NCBI GenBank assembly: GCA_019116705.1
Contig: DXBF01000031.1
Location: 1 to 57,711 of the forward strand
Source of the DNA: Candidatus Gemmiger avistercoris
GTDB taxonomy: Bacteria > Bacillota > Clostridia > Oscillospirales > Ruminococcaceae
DNA length: 57,711 nt
Reading direction: 5' to 3'
The notes under the pieces were generated by a model that was not told the origin of the DNA, did no database searches, and saw nothing but the letters and a program-made list of their open reading frames with translations. Numbering within the stretch: position 1 is the stretch's first letter; every line of letters begins with the position of its first letter. Of this stretch, positions 1 to 10,343 are shown one piece after another. Position numbers and translations under genes: made by a program.

Positions 1-24
1 CGCGGCCCGGGATCCCGGGCCGCG
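1..24 (-). terminator. Perfect 24-bp palindrome, probable terminator stem
   Basis: A perfect GC-only palindrome with a GATC centre fills the first 24 bases. It lies 24 bp past the stop codon of the TlpA-like gene, where a terminator hairpin would be expected. The window ends before any U-tract could be seen, so its role as a terminator is inferred from position and stem strength. Confidence 0.4.
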
Positions 25-47
25 CCGCTTTGCGCTGTGTGCAGGGG

Positions 48-665
48 TCAGGGCAGGATCATGCCGATGCCTTTCTGCAGGGTCTCGCCGTCGAGGGCGC
101 CGCGGGCCCAGGCCACCAGGTTGCCTTCCGCATCCAGGAAATAGGTGGTGGGCAGCGAATAGACGCTGTAGGTGGCCGCCGCGTCGGCGTCCAGGTCGAA
201 CAGCACCGGGAAGGTGTACCCTTCCTGCTCCAGCAGCGCCTGGGCGTCGGCCTGGGTCTCCCGCCCGGTGGTCATGTTCACCAGCAGGAACTGCACATCC
301 GCCTGCTCCTCGTAGGCCTGCTGGAATTCCGGCATCTCGCTCTTGCAGGGGCCGCACCAGCTGGCCCAGAAATTAAGCACCAGCGGCTTGCCGAAATAGT
401 CGCTGAGCCGCACGGCGTTGCCGTCGGCATCGTAGGCTGTGAAATCCGGCGCGCGCCGGTCCTCCGCGGTTTCTTCCCCGGCGGTCTCCCCGGTCTGCGC
501 CTGCTGCGCCCCGCCGGCCTGCGGGGAGGCCTGGGGCGCCGGGGTCTGCTCCACCGCCAGCTGTTCGGGGGCATAGCGGCCGCTCAAACGGTCATACAGG
601 AAAGCCGCGCCGCCCAGCAGCAGGACCAGCGCCAGCACCGGCAGCCAGATAGTCTTTCGTTTCAT
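48..665 (-). CDS. TlpA/ResA-like membrane-anchored thioredoxin-fold protein
   Basis: This 205-residue protein has an N-terminal signal anchor (about residues 5-24), a low-complexity Ala/Gln/Glu linker (about 35-70) and a thioredoxin fold with the active site WCGPC (Cys104 and Cys107). TlpA/ResA proteins reduce disulfides outside the membrane and receive electrons from CcdA. The ccdA gene ends 13 bp upstream, so the two form one operon and a functional pair. The long linker probably extends the catalytic domain away from the membrane. The substrate is unknown; no cytochrome c genes are in view, so a general extracytoplasmic thiol-repair role is as likely as cytochrome maturation. Confidence 0.9.
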   Translation of the reverse strand: MKRKTIWLPVLALVLLLGGAAFLYDRLSGRYAPEQLAVEQTPAPQASPQAGGAQQAQTGETAGEETAEDRRAPDFTAYDADGNAVRLSDYFGKPLVLNFWASWCGPCKSEMPEFQQAYEEQADVQFLLVNMTTGRETQADAQALLEQEGYTFPVLFDLDADAAATYSVYSLPTTYFLDAEGNLVAWARGALDGETLQKGIGMILP

Positions 666-678
666 CGTCGTTCCCCTT

Positions 679-1341
679 TCAGCTCAGGAAATTCAGCAGG
701 CGGCCCATCAGGCCGGTGGCCATCAGCACGCCCACCACGATCAGGAACACGCCGCTGACGGTGTTGATCACGCTGTAATGCCGCTTGACCCAGTCAAAGG
801 CGGTTTTCAGCCGGTCGATGAGCACGGCGCTGAGCACAAAAGGCACGCCCAGCCCCAGCGAGTAGACCAGCAGCATGGCCATGCCGGCCAGCGCATGCCC
901 CTGCTGGGAAGCCAGGGCCAGCGCCGAACCCAGGAAGGCCCCCACGCAGGGGGTCCAGCCCACGGCAAAGACCACGCCGAACAGCAGGGCCGAGAAAAAG
1001 CCCATACCATCGGTTTTGACGGCGCGGCTGCTGCCGCGGAACAGCGTCAGCTTGATGACGCCCAGGAAATTCAGCCCGAAGAAGATGACCACCGCGCCCG
1101 AAAGCAGGTTGACGGCGGTATGCCAGCGCTGCAAAAAGGCCCCCAGCGTGCCCGCCAGCGCCCCCATGAGCACAAAGAGCACGGTGAACCCGGCGACGAA
1201 CCCCGCCGCGCCGGTCAGGGTACGGCGGGTGCTGCGCGCCCCGCCCCCGGCAAAGTAGGAGAGATAGACCGGCAGCATCGGCAGCAGGCAGGGGGAAAGG
1301 AAGGTGATGATGCCTTCCAGAAATACGATCAGATACGGCAT
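679..1341 (-). CDS. ccdA: CcdA-type thiol-disulfide interchange membrane protein
   Basis: This 220-residue polytopic protein passes electrons from cytoplasmic thioredoxin across the membrane. It shows the two conserved cysteines of the CcdA/DsbD core, in FLSPCLLPM near the N terminus and in GWTPCVG in the middle. About six hydrophobic segments are visible. The start at 1341 is chosen because an AGGAG site lies 8 bp upstream; the frame stays open 48 bp further without support. The gene is first in a two-gene operon with the TlpA-like reductase, its expected partner. Confidence 0.92.
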   Translation of the reverse strand: MPYLIVFLEGIITFLSPCLLPMLPVYLSYFAGGGARSTRRTLTGAAGFVAGFTVLFVLMGALAGTLGAFLQRWHTAVNLLSGAVVIFFGLNFLGVIKLTLFRGSSRAVKTDGMGFFSALLFGVVFAVGWTPCVGAFLGSALALASQQGHALAGMAMLLVYSLGLGVPFVLSAVLIDRLKTAFDWVKRHYSVINTVSGVFLIVVGVLMATGLMGRLLNFLS

Positions 1342-1441
1342 GGGAAAAACTCCTGTGTTGGTAAGATCAGCTTGGCAATAGGATACCACGGCGGCGCGGC
1401 GGCTTCTGTGACGTTGTCACCCCGGGCCGCGCCGTCCCCTT

Positions 1442-1471
1442 ATCCTACCACAGACGGCCGGGGGCTGGCAA
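1442..1471 (-). promoter_or_regulatory. Putative sigma-A promoter of ccdA-tlpA
   Basis: On the minus strand TTGCCA and TAGGAT are separated by 18 bp. Transcription would begin near 1434, about 95 bp upstream of ccdA. A 13-bp inverted repeat (GTGAC, 3 bp, GTCAC) at 1408-1420 lies just inside the transcript and could be an operator. Confidence 0.45.
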
Positions 1472-1590
1472 CGGGAATTTTGCGCCCCGCCCGGGCGGCG
1501 CAAACAAATTCCGCCCCGGCTGCAAAAAAGCGCGCGGCCGGCTCGTCTTATAGACAGAGAAGTTTTTCACCCCAAGCAAGGAGCGTTTCC

Positions 1591-2763
1591 ATGAAGATCT
1601 TACTGACAAGCGATACCTGGACGCCGGCAGTCAACGGCGTGGTGACTTCCGCCACGACGCTGCGCGCGGCCCTGCAGGCCCGCGGGCACGAAGTGCGCGT
1701 GCTGACCCTGGCGGGCGGCCACCGCACCCGCATTGCCGGCGGCGTGACCTTCCTGGGCTCACTGGACGCCGGGATGGTCTACCCCGGCGCACGGCTGCGC
1801 GCCCCGGCGCTGGACGGCGCCCTGCGCGCCCTGGCAGCCTGGCAGCCCGATGTGATCCATTCCCAGTGCGAATTCAGCACCTTCGCCCCGGCCCGGCAGC
1901 TGGCCAAAGCCTGCGGTGCGCCGCTGGTCCATACCTACCATACCGTTTACGAGGACTATACCCACTATTTTTCCCCCAGCCGCCGTATGGGCCGGGGGCT
2001 GGCCGCGCTGTTCACGCGGCACATCTGCGCCCAGGCGGACGCGGTCATCGCCCCCACCGAAAAGATCCGGCGGCTGCTGACCGGGTACGGCGTAGCCTGC
2101 CCGGTGGAAGTGATCCCCACGGGGCTGGACCTGGACCGCTTTTCCGCCGCGCCCGATCCGGCCCTGCGGGACGCCCTGGGCCTGACCGGCTGCGGGCCGG
2201 TACTGCTCTACCTGGGACGGCTGGCCAAAGAGAAGAACATCGGCGAACTGATCGCCGCGCTGCCGCACATCCCCCGCGGGGTGCTGTTGATCGTGGGGGA
2301 CGGGCCCGAGCGCGCCGCCCTGCAGGCCCGGGCCGAGGGGCTGGGCGTGGCGGACCGGGTACGCTTTGCAGGCATGGTGCCGCCGGAAGAGGTGGGCCGC
2401 TATTATGCGCTGGCCGATGCGTTCGTGAGCGCCTCCACCAGCGAAGCCCAGGGGCTGACCTACCTGGAAGCGCTGGCCGCCGGGCTGCCGCTGCTGTGCC
2501 GGGACGACCCCTGCGTGCGCGGTTTTCTGGCCGCCGCCCCCTGCGGGTGGGCCTACCGCACCCCCGGGGAACTGGCTGCGCTGGCAGCCGCCCTGCCCCT
2601 TGGGGCCGAAGCCGCCCCCCTGCGCCGTGCCGCCCGGCAGGCAGCCGCCCCTTACGGCCGTGAACCGTTCGGCGCAGCGGTGGAAGCGCTCTACCGCCGC
2701 CTGATCCTGCAGCGGAACGCCGCGCCGCTGGCCGCCCCCGAAAGGCGGGTGATCCTGTGGTGA
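1591..2763 (+). CDS. GT4 glycosyltransferase, diacylglycerol glucosyltransferase-like
   Basis: This 390-residue GT-B enzyme opens with MKILLTSDTWTPAVNGVVTS, the N-terminal pattern of bacterial alpha-monoglucosyl-diacylglycerol synthases (LafA/alMGS type). The EX7E donor-binding motif is near residues 284-298 (SEAQGLTYLEA). The start at 1591 follows a CAAGGAG site 7 bp upstream, although the frame is open further back. The gene begins a three-gene operon with a TVP38-like membrane protein and a second GT4, which suggests assembly of a two-sugar membrane glycolipid. Family assignment is firm; the lipid acceptor is inferred. Confidence 0.85.
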   Translation: MKILLTSDTWTPAVNGVVTSATTLRAALQARGHEVRVLTLAGGHRTRIAGGVTFLGSLDAGMVYPGARLRAPALDGALRALAAWQPDVIHSQCEFSTFAPARQLAKACGAPLVHTYHTVYEDYTHYFSPSRRMGRGLAALFTRHICAQADAVIAPTEKIRRLLTGYGVACPVEVIPTGLDLDRFSAAPDPALRDALGLTGCGPVLLYLGRLAKEKNIGELIAALPHIPRGVLLIVGDGPERAALQARAEGLGVADRVRFAGMVPPEEVGRYYALADAFVSASTSEAQGLTYLEALAAGLPLLCRDDPCVRGFLAAAPCGWAYRTPGELAALAAALPLGAEAAPLRRAARQAAAPYGREPFGAAVEALYRRLILQRNAAPLAAPERRVILW

Positions 2764-3341
2764 AGAATCTGCACCGCGCCGCGTCGGTGCTGGGCCTGCT
2801 GCTTTGCTGCCTGATGGCCTACGCCTTCTGGCAGGCGGGCGTTTTTGATTCCCGGGAAGCCCTGACCCGCTACCTGGCCCAGTTCGGCTGGGCCGGACCG
2901 GCGGTATTCATCGCTTTCCAGGCCGTGCAGGTGGTGCTGCCCATCCTGCCCGGCGGGCTGGGCTGCCTGGCCGGGGTCGTGCTGTTCGGCCCCTGGCAGG
3001 GGTTCTGGTACAATTACACCGGCATCTGCCTGGGTTCGCTGGCAGCCTTCGCCATCGCCCGCGCCTGCGGTCGGCCGCTGCTGGAAGCGCTCTTTCCGCC
3101 GCAGCTCATTGAGAAATACGACCGCTGGATGGGCACCGGCCACCGCTTTGCCCGCTGGTTCGCCCTGCTGATCTTCCTGCCGGTGGCGCCCGACGACTAC
3201 CTCTGCTTCCTGGCCGGGACCACCCGCATGCACTGGCGTCTGTATACGGCCATCATCCTGCTGTGCAAACCGGCGTCCATCGCCCTGTACAGCCTGGGCC
3301 TGACGGTCATCGCCCAGAACCTGCTGGGCCTTTGGAGGTGA
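2757..3341 (+). CDS. TVP38/TMEM64 family (DedA-like) membrane protein
   Basis: This 194-residue integral membrane protein carries the TVP38/TMEM64 signature of a re-entrant loop followed by a helix (GPWQGFWYNYTGICLGSLAA, then an Arg and Gly-Arg pair). The superfamily includes lipid scramblase-like DedA and VTT-domain proteins. The start is GTG and overlaps the upstream stop codon by 7 bp; a second GTG follows directly and could serve instead. Placement between two lipid-type GT4 genes suggests a role in moving or organising glycolipids or their precursors, which is inference. Confidence 0.82.
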   Translation: MVKNLHRAASVLGLLLCCLMAYAFWQAGVFDSREALTRYLAQFGWAGPAVFIAFQAVQVVLPILPGGLGCLAGVVLFGPWQGFWYNYTGICLGSLAAFAIARACGRPLLEALFPPQLIEKYDRWMGTGHRFARWFALLIFLPVAPDDYLCFLAGTTRMHWRLYTAIILLCKPASIALYSLGLTVIAQNLLGLWR

Positions 3342-3345
3342 TACC

Positions 3346-4389
3346 ATGTTTTGTGTGCATATCTATACCGGCTCCCTGGCCCTGGTGGGCCGCAGCGGCG
3401 TGGGGCAGGCGGCCAACCACCAGCAGGCTGCCCTGCGCGCGGCGGGCGCAAAGGTCGTGACCCGCTGGGACCCGCCCGCCGATGTGATCCACCTGAACAC
3501 AGTGCTGCCCTGCTCGCTGCGGGCAGCACGGCGGGCGCGGCGGCGGGGGCTGCCGGTGGTCTGGTTCGGCCATTCCACCGAGGAGGATTTCCGCCATTCC
3601 TTCACCGGCTCCGACCTGCTGGCCCCGCTGTTCCGCCGCTGGATCTGCCACTGTTACAACCAGGCCGACCTGGTGCTGACCCCCACCCCCTACTCCGCCG
3701 GGCTGCTGCGCAGCTACGGCATCCGGCCGCCGGTGGCGGCGCTTTCCAATGGGGTGGATACCGATTTCTTCGCGCCGGACCCCGCCCTGCGCGCCGCTTT
3801 CCGGCAGCGCTGCGGCCTGACCGGCGGGACGCGCGCGGTGATCAGCGTGGGGCACTACATGGAGCGCAAGGGCATTCTGGATTTTATTGCCCTGGCCCGC
3901 AGCATGCCCCAGGTACAGTTTTTCTGGTTCGGCTATACGCCGCCCTCGCTGGTGCCCCGCCGCGTGCGCCGGGCCATGGCCCAGGCCCCGGCCAACCTGC
4001 ATTTTCCCGGCTTTGTCAGCCAGGAAGGGCTGCGGGAAGCCTACTGCGGCGCCGACGCCTTCGTGTTCTGCAGCCATGAGGAGACCGAGGGCATCGTGGT
4101 GCTGGAGGCCCTGGCCTGCGGCGTGCCGGTGCTTTTGCGGGACATCCCGGTCTACCGCGGCTGGCTGGAGGACGGCGTAAACGTATACAAAGCCGACGGC
4201 ACGGCGGAACTGCGCCTGCGTCTGGCCGCCCTGCTGGCAGGGCGCCTGCCCGACGTGACGGCCGCCGGACGCGCCGTGGCCGAAGCCCGGTCGCTGCCGG
4301 TGATCGGGCGGGAACTGCTCCGCCGCTATGCGGCGCTGCCGCTGCCCCGCCGCCGGAGCGCCACCCTGCCCGCCCACCGCACGGCCTGA
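3346..4389 (+). CDS. GT4 glycosyltransferase, second of a glycolipid-type pair
   Basis: This 347-residue GT-B fold enzyme starts 6 bp after a strong GGAGGTG site. Its N terminus contains the SGVGQAANHQQAAL pattern that I associate with CpoA/LafB-type enzymes, which add a second sugar to glucosyl-diacylglycerol. The donor-site motif EETEGIVVLEALACGVP is near residue 245. It is the last gene of the 1591-4389 operon. A role as the second glycosyltransferase in glycolipid synthesis is an inference from N-terminal similarity and from pairing with the upstream GT4. Confidence 0.8.
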   Translation: MFCVHIYTGSLALVGRSGVGQAANHQQAALRAAGAKVVTRWDPPADVIHLNTVLPCSLRAARRARRRGLPVVWFGHSTEEDFRHSFTGSDLLAPLFRRWICHCYNQADLVLTPTPYSAGLLRSYGIRPPVAALSNGVDTDFFAPDPALRAAFRQRCGLTGGTRAVISVGHYMERKGILDFIALARSMPQVQFFWFGYTPPSLVPRRVRRAMAQAPANLHFPGFVSQEGLREAYCGADAFVFCSHEETEGIVVLEALACGVPVLLRDIPVYRGWLEDGVNVYKADGTAELRLRLAALLAGRLPDVTAAGRAVAEARSLPVIGRELLRRYAALPLPRRRSATLPAHRTA

Positions 4390-4729
4390 CGCGCGGGCCG
4401 TGGGGAAGGTCACAGTTTTTTCAAAAGATTGGTACGGAATGTTCAAAAGTTTTTTATGCGCCGCACGCAACTTCCCCGTATACTGGTTCTTGTAATCAAA
4501 CCAAGAAAACAAACGCGGGGGATACCCGCACACCTTCCCCACCGTGCTCCGGGCCATGCGAGGCCAACCGCCCGGCCCGCGGCCAGGCCACCAACAAGGC
4601 TTCGCGCCATAATATACAGCGGCCCGTCCTGCCATGCAGGGCGGGCCGCACAGATTATAGCGGAAGTCAAAATCCCCCGCGCCCTGGGACACAAGGCGCG
4701 GGGGATGCTTTTGTTGGTCTGTTGGCGGT
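4390..4729. other. Convergent intergenic region with hairpins
   Basis: These 340 bp separate the plus-strand glycolipid operon from the minus-strand atp operon. No credible gene is seen. The left half is AT-richer, with the direct repeat TTCAAAAG at about 4419 and 4441. A 12-bp stem with a CAT loop and one G-T wobble spans 4621-4647. The strong bidirectional terminator at 4672-4706 is listed separately. Confidence 0.6.
4672..4706. terminator. Bidirectional intrinsic terminator
   Basis: A 12-bp stem (4672-4683 with 4695-4706) encloses an 11-nt loop. It has a short T-run on each side: TTTT after the stem on the plus strand and TTTT on the minus strand. It sits 23 bp past the atpC stop codon and downstream of the convergent GT4 gene, so it can end both transcripts. 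Confidence 0.7.
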
Positions 4730-5137
4730 TCAGTGCCGGTGGTGGGCAGCGGTCAGGCGGGCCGTGGCGCGGGCCAGGGCCGCCTTGCTGTGGATATACT
4801 CCAACCGGCTCTCCTTCTGGCGCAGGCGCTCCTCCGCGCGCTCCTTGGCGCGTTCGGCGCGGGCCTGGTCGATGTCCTCGGGCCGTTCCGCCGCCGAGAC
4901 CAGCACAACGGCATAGTCCGACATGATCTCGGCAAAGCCCTGGGTCACCACCAGGTCATGCCACTCGCCGTCCGCTTTATAGCGGGCCTCGCCGGGCTCA
5001 ATGGCGGTGACGACAGGCTCGTGCCCGGCTTCGATGCCGTAGCTGCCGTCCACGGCCGGCAGGATCAGGCTTTCCACCTGCCCGGTGAAAAACTGCTTTT
5101 CCGGCGTGACGATCTCCAGCAAAAAGGTCTTGGCCAT
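4730..5137 (-). CDS. atpC: F1Fo ATP synthase epsilon subunit
   Basis: This 135-residue protein has the N-terminal beta-sandwich of F1 epsilon (LEIVTPEKQFFTGQVESL, then GYEAGH-like GIEAGHEPVV) and a C-terminal helical hairpin rich in Arg, Glu and Ala. The subunit joins the central stalk to the c-ring and can inhibit ATP hydrolysis. The ATG follows the atpD stop codon with no gap (TAA-ATG), so the two are translationally coupled. It is the last gene of the atp operon and is followed by a terminator. Confidence 0.95.
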   Translation of the reverse strand: MAKTFLLEIVTPEKQFFTGQVESLILPAVDGSYGIEAGHEPVVTAIEPGEARYKADGEWHDLVVTQGFAEIMSDYAVVLVSAAERPEDIDQARAERAKERAEERLRQKESRLEYIHSKAALARATARLTAAHHRH

Positions 5138-6565
<1,428 letters not shown>

Positions 6566-7483
6566 TCACCGGGTTTCGTCCCAGGCGTCCCCGTCGCCCC
6601 CATCGTCGTCGCCGCCCTGCGCGCCGGCCACGATCTCGGTGATCTCCTGGGTGATGGCCGTCTGGCGGGCACGGTTATAGTCCAGCTGCAGGGTCTTGAG
6701 CAGCTCGCGGGCGTTGTCGGTAGCGGTGTCCATGGCCAGCATGCGGGCGTTCTGCTCCGAGCAGAAGGACTCCACCATGGTGCCCAGCAGCAGCCCCTTG
6801 AGGTAGCCGGGCACGATGTGGTCGAGCACCCGCGCCGGGGAGGGCATATACGTCACTTCCCGCCGCACGCCGCCGTCCGCCCGGGGGCGCGGCTGCCAGG
6901 GGAAGGCGTCCCGGTCCAGCGGCAGCAGCTTGAGGATACGGGGTTCCAGCGTCATCGAGGTGACCATCTCGGTATAGACGATGTAGACCTCGTCCAGCCG
7001 CCCTTTGCGGAAATGCTCCACGATGGTCTCGGCGATCTCCCGCGCGCGGTAGGCCGTGGGGTCCTGGGCCGTGTACATGAATTCCACGGCAATGTCCACG
7101 CCCTTGTGGCGGAAGTAGCTGCGCCCCACCTGGCCGATCAGAAACAGCGTGGTATCGTCAAACTGTTTCATGTGTTCCTCGGCCATGCGCAGCACGTTGT
7201 GGTTGTAGGCGCCGGCCAGGCCCTTGTCGCCGGTGATGACGATGTAACCCACTTTGTGGGGTTTGTCCGGGCGGCGGTCAAAGTAGATGTGCTCCACATC
7301 CTCGGTCCTGTGCAGGATGTCCGAGATGGTCTGCCGGGTCTTGGTGAAGTAGGGCTGCACATTGATGAGCTGCTGGCGGGCCTTGCGCAGTTTGGAGGAA
7401 GAGATCAGGTACATCGCATTGGTGATCTTCAGCGTCTGCTGGACGCTGTCGATATGGGTGCGGATCTCCTTTATGCTTTCCAT
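6566..7483 (-). CDS. atpG: F1Fo ATP synthase gamma subunit
   Basis: This 305-residue protein begins [20 protein letters not shown] and ends with the conserved helix containing [18 protein letters not shown], the two coiled-coil arms of the rotor shaft. It is slightly longer than usual because of a short acidic C-terminal tail rich in Asp and Gly. The ATG lies inside the end of the alpha reading frame (13-bp overlap), with AGGTGAG about 7 bp upstream, so its translation is coupled to the delta-alpha fusion. Confidence 0.96.
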   Translation of the reverse strand: MESIKEIRTHIDSVQQTLKITNAMYLISSSKLRKARQQLINVQPYFTKTRQTISDILHRTEDVEHIYFDRRPDKPHKVGYIVITGDKGLAGAYNHNVLRMAEEHMKQFDDTTLFLIGQVGRSYFRHKGVDIAVEFMYTAQDPTAYRAREIAETIVEHFRKGRLDEVYIVYTEMVTSMTLEPRILKLLPLDRDAFPWQPRPRADGGVRREVTYMPSPARVLDHIVPGYLKGLLLGTMVESFCSEQNARMLAMDTATDNARELLKTLQLDYNRARQTAITQEITEIVAGAQGGDDDGGDGDAWDETR

Positions 7484-9510
7484 TGCGCGCTCACCTGCTT
7501 TTTATAGCTGTCCAGCGTGGTGCGGATCTGCTCGGTGGCCGTGCCGGACAAAGCGCCGGTCTCGTCGATCTCGCCGATCAGCGCGGGCTGCTCCCGCTCC
7601 AGCAGGTCCACAAAGGCATTGGCGAAACGGCTGACTTCCTCCACCGGCACGTCGGCCAGCAGGCCGTTGGTGGCGATGTAGAGGATCACCGCCTGGCGGC
7701 TGACCGCCATGGGGGTGCAGCGGGGCTGGCGCAGCAGCGCCATCATCCGCTTGCCGTGATCCAGCGCCTTGCGGGTCTCGGGGTCCAGGTCGGAACTGAA
7801 CTGCGTAAAGACTTCCAGTTCGCGGTAGCGGGCCAGGTCGATGCGCAGCGTGCCCGCGGTCTTTTTGATGGCGCGGGTCTGGGCGGAGCCGCCCACACGG
7901 GACACCGACAGGCCCACGTTGACGGCGGGCCGCTGGCCGGAATGGAAGAGGTTGGTCTCCAGATAGATCTGGCCGTCGGTGATGGAGATGACGTTCGTCG
8001 GGATATAGGCCGAAACGTCGCCGGCCTGGGTCTCGACGATGGGCAGGGCGGTCATGGAACCGCCGCCGTATTCTTTGGTCAGGCGGCAGGCGCGTTCCAG
8101 CAGGCGGCTGTGCAGATAGAACACGTCGCCGGGGTAGGCCTCGCGGCCGGGGCTGCGGCGCAGCAGCAGCGACAGCGTGCGGTAGGCCACCGCATGCTTG
8201 GAGAGGTCGTCATAGACGATCAGCACGTCCTTGCCGTGGGCCATGAAATACTCGCCCATAGCCGCGCCCGCATACGGGGCGATATACTGCATGGGCGCGC
8301 CCTCCCCCGCAGGGGCCGAGACGATGATGGTGTAGGCCATGGCGCCGTACTGGCGGAAGGTCTCCCGCAGGCGGGCCACGGTGGACTCTTTCTGGCCGAT
8401 CGCCACATAAATGCAGATCATGTCCTGCCCCTTCTGGTTCAGGATGGCGTCCACCGCGATGGCGGTCTTGCCGGTCTGGCGGTCGCCGATGATGAGCTCG
8501 CGCTGGCCGCGGCCGATGGGCACCATGGCGTCGATGGCCAGGATGCCGGTCTGCATGGGCTGGTTGACAGGCTCGCGGCTGATGACGCCGGAAGCCTCAT
8601 GCTCGATGGGCAGGCGTTCGGAAGTCTCGATGGGGCCGAGGCCGTCGATGGGCTGGCCCAGGGCGTTGACGGTGCGGCCGACCAGCGCATCGCCCACCGG
8701 CACGTCGGCGGGGCGGCCGGTGCGGCGGCAGAGGCTGCCTTCGGTCAGGCCCTCCTGGCTGCCCAGCAGGATAACGCCGGTGCGGCTGCGGCGCAGGTCC
8801 AGCACGATGCCGGGGGTGCCGTTTTCAAACTCCACCAGTTCGCCGTAGACGGCGCGGCGCAGGCCGCTGACGTTGGCGATGCCGTCGCCCACCGACAGCA
8901 CGCGGCCGGTCTCCACTGCGTCCACTTCATCGGTATTCCCGGCAATGGCGGCCTTCATCTGGTCGGCCAGCCGGTCCATATCCCCGGAATCGGGGGCGTC
9001 CTGCATGCCGCGGGCCAGCCGGTCCAGGCGGCCCTTGACGCTGCGGTCGTAGGTCACGCCGTCCACATCCAGCACGAAACCGCCCAGGATGGCGGGGTCG
9101 ATCCGGATCTCCAGCACGGCGTTCCTGGCGCCGCGCAGCTTGCACACGGCCTGACGGATGGCCTCCTGGGTGGCTTCGTCGGGCTGGCGGGCACAGGTGA
9201 CGCGGCACTCCACGCCGCCCTGGGCGGCCAGCGCCAGGCGGGAATACTCGGCCAGGATGGCGGGCAGTTCGCCCAGGGCGTCCGCTTCGGCTGCCAGGCC
9301 CAGGAAGGTCTTGAGGGCCTCCTGGCCGTCCAGTTCGGCGGCGTCCCGGATCAGCTGCTTTTTCTCGGTCAGGGTGACCGCCCGGCTCTGCAGCGCGGTC
9401 CACAGGGGCTGGTCCGCCATCAGGGCTTCGGCGGCTGCGCGGACGGCTTTGGCGTCATGCCCCGCCGCGCCGAACAGGGCGGCGGCGTAACGCTGGGTCG
9501 TTTCGCTCAT
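7471..9510 (-). CDS. atpA: F1Fo ATP synthase delta-alpha fusion protein
   Basis: One 679-codon frame encodes two subunits that are normally separate. Residues 1 to about 170 form the delta subunit (OSCP, peripheral stalk), ending in the typical segment [21 protein letters not shown] short Asp/Gly/Pro linker follows. Residues from about 176 form a full-length alpha subunit with [10 protein letters not shown], the P-loop GDRQTGKT (342-349) and the arginine-finger region SRVGGSAQ (Arg538). Internal Met169 and Met178 lack a good ribosome binding site, so separate alpha translation is not favoured. The start overlaps atpF by ATGA. A junction sequencing error cannot be excluded, but the frame reads as coherent protein throughout. 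Confidence 0.93.
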   Translation of the reverse strand: MSETTQRYAAALFGAAGHDAKAVRAAAEALMADQPLWTALQSRAVTLTEKKQLIRDAAELDGQEALKTFLGLAAEADALGELPAILAEYSRLALAAQGGVECRVTCARQPDEATQEAIRQAVCKLRGARNAVLEIRIDPAILGGFVLDVDGVTYDRSVKGRLDRLARGMQDAPDSGDMDRLADQMKAAIAGNTDEVDAVETGRVLSVGDGIANVSGLRRAVYGELVEFENGTPGIVLDLRRSRTGVILLGSQEGLTEGSLCRRTGRPADVPVGDALVGRTVNALGQPIDGLGPIETSERLPIEHEASGVISREPVNQPMQTGILAIDAMVPIGRGQRELIIGDRQTGKTAIAVDAILNQKGQDMICIYVAIGQKESTVARLRETFRQYGAMAYTIIVSAPAGEGAPMQYIAPYAGAAMGEYFMAHGKDVLIVYDDLSKHAVAYRTLSLLLRRSPGREAYPGDVFYLHSRLLERACRLTKEYGGGSMTALPIVETQAGDVSAYIPTNVISITDGQIYLETNLFHSGQRPAVNVGLSVSRVGGSAQTRAIKKTAGTLRIDLARYRELEVFTQFSSDLDPETRKALDHGKRMMALLRQPRCTPMAVSRQAVILYIATNGLLADVPVEEVSRFANAFVDLLEREQPALIGEIDETGALSGTATEQIRTTLDSYKKQVSAQWKA

Positions 9511-9995
9511 TTCGCTTCACCCACCTTCTCGAGAAATTCCTCGGCCAGGGCGCGGTCGGAGTCGGTATCCAGCCGCTTGCCCGCCACCTCGGTGGCGGCC
9601 AGCACGGCCAGCTTTGCCACCTCGGCACGGGCGGAACGCAGCATCTCGCTGCGCTCGGCGGCCAGGCGGGTCTCGGCTTCCGCCGCGGCCTGCTTGGCGT
9701 CGGCTTCCGCCTCGGCCATGCGGGCCGCGTAGGCCTGGTCGGCGCGGGCCTTGGCCCCGGCCACCAGCTGGGCGGCTTCCTCGCGCGCACCGGCCAGTTT
9801 TGCTTCGTATTCTTTCTGCAGTTCCTGCGCTTTGGCGTTGTTCGCCTCGGCCTCGCTGATCTCTTTATGGATCAGCTGTTCCCGCTCTTCCAGAACGGCG
9901 TTGACCCGGCCGAACAGGAACTTGCGGAAAAAGAAATACAGCACCAGCAGGTTGATGATCGTAAAAATAATGGTTGAGGGCTGGATATCCAGCAT
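9507..9995 (-). CDS. atpF: F1Fo ATP synthase b subunit
   Basis: This 162-residue peripheral-stalk protein has one N-terminal membrane helix (about residues 9-27) followed by a long Ala/Glu/Lys/Arg-rich helix that would dimerise as a coiled coil. The ATG at 9995 is chosen over an in-frame GTG 9 bp upstream because AGGAGG lies 8 bp before it. The stop codon overlaps the start of the delta-alpha gene (ATGA). The b subunit contacts the delta domain, so b and the fused partner are neighbours both in the gene order and in the complex. Confidence 0.95.
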   Translation of the reverse strand: MLDIQPSTIIFTIINLLVLYFFFRKFLFGRVNAVLEEREQLIHKEISEAEANNAKAQELQKEYEAKLAGAREEAAQLVAGAKARADQAYAARMAEAEADAKQAAAEAETRLAAERSEMLRSARAEVAKLAVLAATEVAGKRLDTDSDRALAEEFLEKVGEAK

Positions 9996-10046
9996 CCTGC
10001 ACACCTCCTTGCAGACTGTTCGGGATCGTGGGGTCCAAACCGACGA

Positions 10047-10277
<231 letters not shown>

Positions 10278-10288
10278 TCAGATGACTA

Positions 10289-10334
10289 TGATTTTTTTGG
10301 GGGGGGGGCACGTCCGGCGGCGGGTCCGCCGGAC
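10289..10334 (-). promoter_or_regulatory. atpB-atpE intercistronic hairpin and G10/C10 tract
   Basis: Between atpB and atpE a 9-bp GC stem (10312-10320 with 10326-10334, loop of 5) is followed on the transcribed strand by ten C residues (10299-10308) and seven A residues (10292-10298). No U-tract is present, so it is not a standard terminator. It may protect or process the mRNA and so help set the c-subunit stoichiometry. A run of ten identical bases is also prone to slippage. Confidence 0.55.
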
Positions 10335-10343
10335 AGGCGGGGG

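Noticed and set aside
4621..4647. Second terminator next to the atp terminator
   Set aside because: The stem is strong but no T-run follows on either strand.
4429..4926. Plus-strand open frame covering the intergenic region and atpC
   Set aside because: It is antisense to atpC, has no ribosome binding site and its sequence is low-complexity Arg/Pro/Ala, typical of GC-rich shadow frames.
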